From the NCBI GenBank assembly GCA_045658225.1, contig JAZOUO010000066.1, positions 1 to 21,602 of the forward strand: 21,602 bases of DNA, read 5' to 3'. Within the stretch, counting starts at the first letter, position 1, and every line of letters starts with the position of its first letter. The translations under genes and the position numbers were made by a program. This document shows, piece by piece, positions 1-5,674 of this stretch. Source of the DNA: SVTX01 sp045658225 (lineage in GTDB: Bacteria; Bacillota; Clostridia; Oscillospirales; CAG-272). The notes beneath the pieces are model-generated. The model did no database searches. It was given only the letters and a program-made list of their open reading frames with translations, and was not told the DNA's origin.

Positions 1-16
1 GAAGGCTTTTTTATGT

Positions 17-796
17 TCAGGCTTCTGATACCGCGAGTTTTCTTGCCTCGCGTTTGTGAGCTATGTGAAGTACAAGCTTTTCAATAGCAAACACTATCAT
101 TACCATAAGAAATACGCCGAGATTTATGATAAGGTACGTGAGAGGGTATTTGAACTCTACAAAGCCCATATCAAGTCCCTGGAGGAAATACCAGTTGTGA
201 TCGTAAGCCCAGTTTCCAAACGTTGCCCAAAGGGTGATAAACGTCTGTATGATAAGCACCTTGGGAAGCACTATGTACTTGCAGGTCGCTCTGCGGAAAA
301 GCAACGCCGAAACGCCCCACGAATATACCAGTCCGTGATAGAGGAATGTCTGGATAACTCGGTAGCACCAAGGAGTATAGTTATCTCCAAATGCGGTGTT
401 GGGATAGGCGAAGTACATAAAGGGGCCGACTATGGCAAGAAGCGCTATCGCGTCGTAAAGCCAAGCCATCTTTTTTGAGCCCGAGAACTGCGCCAGCATT
501 ATCACAGGACACAGGAACGTGCAGATATGGAAGGGCAGCTTATCAACTATAAGGCTTCCGTCGTTATAGAAGGGCTGAATAAAGAAGTCCCCTATGTAAA
601 CCACAAATATTGCGATTGCAATAGCGCGGAGCGCCTTTGTCTTTTTCTCCTCTTCCGCATTGCGAAGGCAGAAATACAACACCAGCGGAAACGCGACTAT
701 AAGTATCACGTAAAGAATGTGCCATACTGAGAAAAGCTCCATCTTCACGGTCGCAACCTCGGGGTTGCTGAATATGTTTGTCAAAGTTTCATTCAT
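17..796 (-). CDS. YwaF/TIGR02206-like integral membrane protein
   Basis: This 259-residue protein is mostly hydrophobic, with about six or seven predicted membrane segments (roughly residues 25-43, 55-74, 88-105, 113-131, 148-166, 177-197 and 220-240) and a short basic C-terminus. The overall pattern, including a His-Cys pair near residue 91 in a 'PFHICTF' stretch and polar-aromatic loops, resembles the YwaF/TMEM164-like family (TIGR02206), whose biochemical role in bacteria I cannot state. The ATG start follows a good ribosome binding site (AGGAG about seven bases upstream), and an extended -10 promoter lies just upstream, so the gene is probably transcribed alone. The stop is 17 bases from the window edge, so any terminator lies mostly outside. 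Family assignment is by sequence feel only; membrane location is secure. Confidence 0.75.
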   Translation of the reverse strand: MNETLTNIFSNPEVATVKMELFSVWHILYVILIVAFPLVLYFCLRNAEEEKKTKALRAIAIAIFVVYIGDFFIQPFYNDGSLIVDKLPFHICTFLCPVIMLAQFSGSKKMAWLYDAIALLAIVGPFMYFAYPNTAFGDNYTPWCYRVIQTFLYHGLVYSWGVSALLFRRATCKYIVLPKVLIIQTFITLWATFGNWAYDHNWYFLQGLDMGFVEFKYPLTYLIINLGVFLMVMIVFAIEKLVLHIAHKREARKLAVSEA

Positions 797-838
797 AATA
801 TTTCTCCTGAAAACAATTTTAGTGTTCTCTACATTTCG

Positions 839-847
839 ATTATATCA
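839..847 (-). promoter_or_regulatory. Extended -10 promoter for the YwaF-like gene
   Basis: On the minus strand TGATATAAT (TG-n-TATAAT, a perfect extended -10) lies about 45 bases before the ATG at 796. A -35 box at the normal distance is poor (GAATTT-like), which is usual for extended -10 promoters. It sits between the upstream decarboxylase terminator and the gene. The role is inferred. Confidence 0.55.
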
Positions 848-887
848 TAAATTCGACAAAAAAATTCTTAAAAAATCTTAAAGATAA

Positions 888-910
888 AAGGGCGGGTGCT
901 ACCCGCCCTT
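888..910 (-). terminator. Terminator of the SCIFF/decarboxylase operon
   Basis: A 10-bp perfect stem (888-897 pairs with 901-910, mainly GGGCGGGT with ACCCGCCC) with a 3-base loop lies eight bases after the decarboxylase stop. On the minus strand it is followed by a broken T-rich run (TTATCTTT). It reads as a factor-independent terminator of ordinary strength. Confidence 0.75.
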
Positions 911-917
911 AAAATTT

Positions 918-2258
918 TCATTTTACAACCGAGATTTTTTCTATCCCATAATGCTCAAAAAGCTTTATGTGCTCAGCGCTTATAACCTCGCCGCTGACAA
1001 CTATAGGTATAGCGGGCGGGCAGGCCACAGTCGGTGATGCGCACACTCTACCTATGGCGTCACAGGCGCAAACAATCTCCGACGGCGCAAAAATCGCCTT
1101 ACGGATACTTGTAGCTCTCTGTGTCACAACGCAAAATTCGGATGTTGTTTTATCGCTCTTATCTTCCGACTTAATATCGAAATCCAGAAGTGCACGCTCC
1201 ACTCTGTCAATATCCACATCGCTGTTATCGGGAGTAAACATCATCACGACACAATCGCGGTCAGAAAACTCAATTTCTATCCCCTTCGCCCTCAAATATT
1301 CTGTAAGGTAGTTGCCTGAGAAATATGATTTGGATGCGTCTATGAGAATTTTGGCGGGCTCTCGCGCGCTTGCCTTGTAGCCTTTATCTTCAAGTCTTAG
1401 ACAAAGCTCTGCGAGTCTGTCGCATAGGCAAGAAAGCTTCTCTCTGTATCCGTCAGAGAGGTATAAGTTGCACATATCAAGCGACTGCAGTATAAGATAC
1501 GACGGGCTTGTGGAAGCAAAAAGCGAAAGCTTTTCTCTTGCTATCTCGCAAAAGCTTTGGTCTGCGCTCTTTGAAATATGCAGATACGCACCTCCTGTCA
1601 AAACAGGTAGAGTCTTATGTGCCGAGTCACAGCACATATCAGCACCCAATGAAATGGGATGCACGGACTCACGCAGAAACCCAAGATAAGCACCGTGGGC
1701 GTTGTCCACAATAAGCGGAATTTTGTGCGCGTGGCATACATCAGCCAGCCCTTGTATATCAAGTATATTTCCAAGATAGTCTGGCGAGGTGACGTAAACC
1801 GCCGAGGGCGTCTTGTCAAGTCCTGAAAGCGTATTTTCAAGCTCACTCGGTGTGACTAAGCACTCACACAAATGAAAGCATTTTTCGGGATATATCCACT
1901 CCACGTCCAACTCAAGCAGCGCCGCGGCATATATAAACGCCTTGTGCGAGTTTCGTGTAGCCACAATAAGTGGCTTATCCTCTGCTCCAGCTGTAGCTAT
2001 TGCAAGCATAGCCTTGATACAAAGACTGCTTCCCTCCGTAGAGTAAAAAGTATGCGCCGTGCCAAAAAGCTGTGAGGCGTTATTTTCGCTCTCAAGTATT
2101 ATACCGTCAGGCGAATAAAGCACGTCAGCACCGTCAATCTCGGTTATATCAAGACGCTCAATACCAAGACGCTCAATGCCCTTGTGTCCCGGCATATGCA
2201 GTCTGACGCTATTTCTTTGCGCGTATTCACGCACAAAATCAACTATCGGAGTTTTCAT
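918..2258 (-). CDS. Orn/Lys/Arg decarboxylase family PLP enzyme (short group III type)
   Basis: This is a fold-type I PLP enzyme of about 446 residues, in the size range of the short Gram-positive Orn/Lys/Arg decarboxylases (YaaO/SpeA type), which lack the N-terminal wing domain of the E. coli enzymes. The visible family marks are 'HMPGHKG' near the N-terminus, 'STEGSS' (phosphate-binding region), 'VDNAHGAY' with the Asp expected to contact the pyridine nitrogen, and 'DSAHKTLPVLTGGA' with the Schiff-base lysine at about residue 215. The expected reaction is decarboxylation of a basic amino acid to a polyamine precursor; which substrate cannot be told. I chose the ATG at 2258 over an in-frame TTG at 2276 because the protein there begins at the usual family position. 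Either start lies inside the end of the maturase gene (20-bp overlap), implying translational coupling. A 15-base tandem duplication near codons 28-36 gives 'GIERLGIERLD'. Confidence 0.88.
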   Translation of the reverse strand: MKTPIVDFVREYAQRNSVRLHMPGHKGIERLGIERLDITEIDGADVLYSPDGIILESENNASQLFGTAHTFYSTEGSSLCIKAMLAIATAGAEDKPLIVATRNSHKAFIYAAALLELDVEWIYPEKCFHLCECLVTPSELENTLSGLDKTPSAVYVTSPDYLGNILDIQGLADVCHAHKIPLIVDNAHGAYLGFLRESVHPISLGADMCCDSAHKTLPVLTGGAYLHISKSADQSFCEIAREKLSLFASTSPSYLILQSLDMCNLYLSDGYREKLSCLCDRLAELCLRLEDKGYKASAREPAKILIDASKSYFSGNYLTEYLRAKGIEIEFSDRDCVVMMFTPDNSDVDIDRVERALLDFDIKSEDKSDKTTSEFCVVTQRATSIRKAIFAPSEIVCACDAIGRVCASPTVACPPAIPIVVSGEVISAEHIKLFEHYGIEKISVVK

Positions 2259-3630
2259 TATCTTCTGTTTTGGCAATCTGCATCATAACGGCGCACTCTA
2301 TTCTCTTTTTGAAAAGCTCACAGCCGTATTTATAGACACCACCTATGCTACCCGTCGCGTGATAGGAGTTTGCCGCGCAACCACCCGAGCAATAAAGCTT
2401 TGCCCAGCAATCACGACAGTCCTCGCGCGAATAAGCATTACAATGTCTGAACTCATCCTGAATTTCTGTGTTCTTAACTCCGTCCCAGATATTGCCAAGC
2501 AGATATTTCTTATCACCGACAAACTGGTGGCAGGGATATAGGTCTCCCCAAGGAGTGACCGCCATATACTCCGTGCCCGAGCCACAACCCGCAATCCTCT
2601 TGTAGATGCAGGGGCCGTTTTTGAGGTCGAGCATATAGTGGTAGAACGTAAAGGGTCTTCCCTCTCGTCTTCTCTTTATCATTTCTTTTGCGAGTATTTC
2701 GTACTGCTCAAAGAGCTTGAGCATATCCTCGTCCGTCAACGCATAAGGGTCGGTGGGAGGACAAACGACAGGCTCCATGCTAAGCTCGGTAAAGCCGAGG
2801 TCTGCCATGTGGAAAAGGTCGTTTGTAAAGTCCACGTTGTTATGTGTGAACGTGCCGCGGACGTAATAATTCTTGCCGCCGCGTGACTCAACAAGCTTTT
2901 GAAAATTGGGAACTATTGTGTCGTAGCTTCCACGTCCCGCGTAGTCGCGACGGAAGTGGTCGTTGACCTCGCGTCGTCCGTCAAGAGACAACACTACGTT
3001 GCTCATCTCGCGGTTGAGAAATTCCATCATCTCATCTGTGAGCACCATTCCGTTTGTTGTATACGTAAAGCGGAAATTCTTGTTATGCTGCCCCTCAACA
3101 GAGCGTGCGTACTCCACGAGCTGCTTGACTACGTCAAAATTAAGCGCGGGTTCACCGCCAAAAAAGTCAACCTCAAGGTTGCGTCTCGTGCCCGAGTTTG
3201 CGATAAGAAAATCAAACGCCTGCTTGCCTACCTCAAAGGACATAAGCGCCCTGTCACCCTGATACTTTCCTTGCGAAGCAAAGCAATAAGAGCAGTTGAG
3301 ATTGCAGGTATGCGCCACGTGCAGACACAGCGCCTTTATTACGTTTGAGTTGTTTTTATACGTATAGGCAAGCTTTTCAAACTTATCCTCGGAAAAGAGC
3401 TTACCCGCCGCCTCAAGCGCAGAGATGTCATCAATGCAGAGGTCTATCTCCTCTGCGGTGACGTCAGGCATATATCCATATTTTTCAAGCATAGCCGAGA
3501 TTATCTCCTTGCGGCCTGCACTCTTATACATTGAAATTATATCGTACGCGACCTCGTCAACCGTATGCACAGAGCCCGAGCAAGTGTCAAGCACGATATT
3601 ATATCCGTTAAGCTTATATTGATGTACCAT
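2239..3630 (-). CDS. scfB: SCIFF peptide radical SAM/SPASM maturase
   Basis: This 463-residue protein matches the thioether-forming maturase of SCIFF peptides (TIGR03974-like; CteB/ScfB type). Residues 1-100 look like a RiPP precursor-recognition region. 'CNLNCSYC' (C109, C113, C116) binds the radical SAM 4Fe-4S cluster; 'FFGGEPALN' and 'TTNG' are typical SAM-domain motifs. A cysteine-rich SPASM domain follows at about residues 330-450, including 'CGSGTEY', 'YPCHQF', 'CRDCWAKLYCSGGC' and a further 'GCELF', giving ligands for two auxiliary clusters. The family joins a cysteine sulfur to the alpha carbon of an acceptor residue in the precursor. The gene lies 92 bp downstream of the SCIFF gene in the same direction, with a hairpin between, and overlaps the decarboxylase gene downstream. 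The ATG follows GGAG at a good distance. Length is normal for the family and all key cysteines are present. Confidence 0.95.
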   Translation of the reverse strand: MVHQYKLNGYNIVLDTCSGSVHTVDEVAYDIISMYKSAGRKEIISAMLEKYGYMPDVTAEEIDLCIDDISALEAAGKLFSEDKFEKLAYTYKNNSNVIKALCLHVAHTCNLNCSYCFASQGKYQGDRALMSFEVGKQAFDFLIANSGTRRNLEVDFFGGEPALNFDVVKQLVEYARSVEGQHNKNFRFTYTTNGMVLTDEMMEFLNREMSNVVLSLDGRREVNDHFRRDYAGRGSYDTIVPNFQKLVESRGGKNYYVRGTFTHNNVDFTNDLFHMADLGFTELSMEPVVCPPTDPYALTDEDMLKLFEQYEILAKEMIKRRREGRPFTFYHYMLDLKNGPCIYKRIAGCGSGTEYMAVTPWGDLYPCHQFVGDKKYLLGNIWDGVKNTEIQDEFRHCNAYSREDCRDCWAKLYCSGGCAANSYHATGSIGGVYKYGCELFKKRIECAVMMQIAKTEDNENSDS

Positions 3631-3670
3631 TTTTTACTCCAAAATATTTTTTTGACGGTCAGCAAATGAA

Positions 3671-3692
3671 AACGCTGCCTTCTGGCAGCGTT
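3671..3692 (-). terminator. Leaky terminator or attenuator hairpin between scfA and scfB
   Basis: A perfect 9-bp stem (3671-3679 with 3684-3692, AACGCTGCC type) and a 4-base loop lie 31 bases after the SCIFF stop. On the minus strand it is followed by only a weak T tract (TTTTC then ATTTG). This suits partial termination, giving more peptide message than maturase message, or stabilisation of the short scfA transcript. The function is inferred. Confidence 0.6.
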
Positions 3693-3722
3693 CTCACTGT
3701 TAGAAGTTTTACCTTCAACAAA

Positions 3723-3863
3723 TTACTTATTCTCGCACTGCTGGTTAGCAACGCCGCAGGATGTCTTGCAAGCAGACTGGCAGGATGTCTGGCACTCGCC
3801 GCAACCACCGTTCTTAACTGTCTTTACGATATCCTTTGTTTCGATAGTCTTAATTCTGTTCAT
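3723..3863 (-). CDS. scfA: SCIFF precursor peptide (six cysteines in forty-five residues)
   Basis: This 46-residue peptide is missed by a length-limited ORF search. It begins 'MNRIKTIETKD', runs through a basic leader to 'NGGCGECQTSC', and ends 'CENK'. There are exactly six cysteines, at residues 21, 24, 28, 32, 36 and 43, spaced 3, 4, 4, 4 and 7, with the 'CQTSCQSACKTSC' core I recognise from clostridial SCIFF peptides. Threonines and serines between the cysteines are the likely thioether acceptors for the adjacent radical SAM maturase. The ATG follows a very strong AGGAGG site, and the promoter upstream is close to consensus, both suggesting abundant expression. The peptide is widespread and conserved in Clostridia; its physiological role is, to my knowledge, still unsettled. 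Identification is firm from the peptide pattern plus the maturase next door. Confidence 0.96.
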   Translation of the reverse strand: MNRIKTIETKDIVKTVKNGGCGECQTSCQSACKTSCGVANQQCENK

Positions 3864-3893
3864 TAGAAGACCCTCCTAAAATAATCAAGATTA

Positions 3894-3911
3894 TGTCGGC
3901 TCACGCCGACA
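3894..3911 (-). promoter_or_regulatory. 5' leader hairpin of the SCIFF transcript
   Basis: On the minus strand TGTCGGC-GTGA-GCCGACA forms a perfect 7-bp stem capped by a GNRA tetraloop. It begins about 10 bases after the predicted transcription start and ends about 30 bases before the scfA start codon. A 5' hairpin this close to the start may protect the short message from RNases; that role is inferred. Confidence 0.6.
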
Positions 3912-3927
3912 ACATTTTCATACGTAT

Positions 3928-3956
3928 ATTTTATCACAAGCGCCCGTACTTGTCAA
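3928..3956 (-). promoter_or_regulatory. Sigma-A-type promoter of the scfA-scfB-decarboxylase operon
   Basis: On the minus strand TTGACA (3956-3951), a 17-base spacer and TAAAAT (3933-3928) make a near-consensus promoter, with TG one base before the -10. Transcription would start near 3921, about 58 bases before the scfA ATG. The spacer contains a small inverted repeat (ACAAG, 8 bases, CTTGT) that could be an operator or chance. Confidence 0.88.
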
Positions 3957-3988
3957 GCACTATTTAATAAAATACTAAAATCTCTCGG

Positions 3989-4987
3989 TCAATAAGCTCG
4001 CAGTTTCTCAAGCAACGCGGAGAAATTATCGGGCAGCTCACTTTCAAAGCTCATACGCTCGTTCGTCCTCGGATGAGTAAGCTCAAGGTGCTTTGCGTGA
4101 AGACACTGACCGTGGATAAGAGTCTTATTTTGTGCCTCGAACTTGGTATTTCCTCCACCGTAAACAGAGTCTCCGACAAGCGCGTGACCTATGCTCGACA
4201 TATGAACTCTTATCTGATGAGTTCTTCCCGTCTCAAGTTTACATTCAATATAAGTAAACCTCTGCCCGCCAACACAAAATCTCTCCTTGACTGTAAAATG
4301 AGTTATCGCCTCGCGCGACTTTATATCGGGATTATTTATGACCGCCATTTTTTTGCGGTCTGCAGGATGTCTGCCGATAGGCTTATTTATTGTGCCGCTG
4401 TCCTCTTTTATATTGCCAATTACAATTGCGTGGTAAACTCTGCTAACGCCGTGCACTTTCATCTGCTCGGCAAGAGATATATGCGCCTCGTCATTTTTCG
4501 CTACCACGAGAAGACCCGACGTGTCCTTATCTATTCTATGCACGATGCCGGGGCGTGCGACACCGCCGATGCCCGAAAGACTATCCTTACAATGATAAAG
4601 CAAAGCGTTTACAAGTGTACCCGTGTAAATATTCGTCGCGGGGTGAACTATCATTCCCTCGGGCTTGTTTATGACTATTATGTCGCTATCCTCATATACA
4701 ACATCAAGCGGAATATTCTCGGGCTCAGCTTTATCGGGCGTCGGCTGGGGATAGGTTATTTCCACCACGTCACCAGCCTTGAGCTTATCTTTTTTGTCAC
4801 AGGTCTTACCATTGACTGTCACAGCCTCGCACTCAATCAGCTTTACCGCAAGACTACGTGAGATACTTTCGTGAGTTGAGATGAGCTTATCTGCTCTGTC
4901 GCTCTCGGAAAGTGTAAAGCTAACTATATTCTCGGACGAGTCATCAGCCTCAAGCTCAAGATCAAGCTTATTTTCATTCATTGTCAT
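3989..4987 (-). CDS. rluD: RluA-family 23S rRNA pseudouridine synthase (RluD/YlyB type)
   Basis: An N-terminal S4 RNA-binding domain (about residues 25-80, 'DRADKLISTHESISRSLAVKLI...VTVNGK') precedes the pseudouridine synthase domain with the catalytic 'HRIDKDTSGLLVVAK', whose Asp attacks the target uridine. 'ETGRTHQIRVHM' is the second family signature. The enzyme isomerises uridines in large-subunit rRNA in the cytoplasm; the exact site is not deducible. I start the gene at the ATG at 4987 (332 residues), which overlaps the lspA end by 14 bases in ATGACAATGAATGA; a TTG at 5017 is in frame but lacks support. The lspA-rluD pair is standard in Firmicutes. The gene is the last of the long miaA operon, and no clear terminator is seen between its stop and the scfA promoter. 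Confidence 0.92.
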   Translation of the reverse strand: MTMNENKLDLELEADDSSENIVSFTLSESDRADKLISTHESISRSLAVKLIECEAVTVNGKTCDKKDKLKAGDVVEITYPQPTPDKAEPENIPLDVVYEDSDIIVINKPEGMIVHPATNIYTGTLVNALLYHCKDSLSGIGGVARPGIVHRIDKDTSGLLVVAKNDEAHISLAEQMKVHGVSRVYHAIVIGNIKEDSGTINKPIGRHPADRKKMAVINNPDIKSREAITHFTVKERFCVGGQRFTYIECKLETGRTHQIRVHMSSIGHALVGDSVYGGGNTKFEAQNKTLIHGQCLHAKHLELTHPRTNERMSFESELPDNFSALLEKLRAY

Positions 4988-5582
4988 TTGTGTTTTCAAC
5001 CTCGCCGTCGGGCTCAACAGGTGTTTCAGGCTCAGCAGTATCCGTATCGGGAGAGCAAACAGCTTCTTGTGTAGTTTCAGCTACAAGCTCAAGCGCCTCT
5101 GCAGTCTTTGCCTTTTCCGCCTTGTATTCCTTTATAGCGTCAAGTATCATCCAAAGAATTATAATTCCCGCGCCGATAACTACGAAGGAATCCGCCACGT
5201 TGAACGTCCACTTCCATACGTTCGGGAACGCGCAGAAATCAAGAAAATCTATAACGTATCCAAGACGCACGCGGTCGATCATATTACCTATTCCGCCTGC
5301 GACTATCATAGTCAGAGCCGACATGAGCAGCTTGCTCTTGGGCTTCTTCCAGAACATAAACACGAGTATGCCGACTATCATCACAACTGACATGACCATA
5401 AACAGCCATCTAGAATCCGACATAGATCCAAATGCTGCGCCTTCGTTGCGAATATAGGTAAATCTAAATACTCCGGGAATTACATTAACCGACTCATAGA
5501 GGTCAAGATTTAGTACGATAAGATATTTGCTTATCTGGTCAAGGAACACTCCGACAAGCATAAGGATTATCCAAATATACAT
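4974..5582 (-). CDS. lspA: Lipoprotein signal peptidase (signal peptidase II)
   Basis: This aspartic membrane protease removes signal peptides from diacylglyceryl-modified prolipoproteins. Four membrane segments are visible (about 1-20, 62-78, 86-105 and 131-152). The two catalytic aspartates are present in 'GGIGNMIDRV' (D103) and 'FNVADSFVVIG' (D131), and 'RNEGAAFG' is the conserved loop. The ATG follows AAGGAG. The family usually ends soon after the fourth membrane segment (about 150-170 residues), but this protein carries an acidic, Thr/Glu/Pro-rich cytoplasmic tail of about 50 residues (153-202) containing a single Cys. The gene lies downstream of ileS and overlaps rluD, the usual Gram-positive order. 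Confidence 0.95.
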   Translation of the reverse strand: MYIWIILMLVGVFLDQISKYLIVLNLDLYESVNVIPGVFRFTYIRNEGAAFGSMSDSRWLFMVMSVVMIVGILVFMFWKKPKSKLLMSALTMIVAGGIGNMIDRVRLGYVIDFLDFCAFPNVWKWTFNVADSFVVIGAGIIILWMILDAIKEYKAEKAKTAEALELVAETTQEAVCSPDTDTAEPETPVEPDGEVENTNDNE

Positions 5583-5610
5583 TTATTTCTCCTTTTGAGA
5601 AGTTTTTGTG

Positions 5611-5671
5611 GATGGGGGTATGGGGGAAGGAATCTTTTTTCAAAAAGGTCCTTCCCCCATAATCTATCCCC
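5611..5671. repeat. Long G/C-tract palindrome between ileS and lspA
   Basis: A perfect 12-bp inverted repeat (5620-5631 with 5649-5660, ATGGGGGAAGGA with TCCTTCCCCCAT) encloses T6 and A5 runs that pair further. An imperfect outer repeat (GGGGGTA near 5615 and TATCCCC at 5665-5671) extends the stem. No T run follows on either strand, so it is not a standard terminator. It looks like a dispersed intergenic palindromic element of the kind I recall from Oscillospiraceae-like genomes, or an mRNA processing/stability hairpin inside the operon. Copy number cannot be seen from one window. Confidence 0.6.
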
Positions 5672-5674
5672 AAA

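Noticed and set aside
56..478. Plus-strand open frame of 140 codons opposite the YwaF-like gene
   Set aside because: It lies wholly antisense to a convincing membrane protein gene, matches no family I know, and has no ribosome binding site.
2151..2177. Short tandem duplication in the decarboxylase gene
   Set aside because: Two copies of a 15-base unit that keep the frame and duplicate five residues near the N-terminus are an ordinary local slippage event, not a repeat array.
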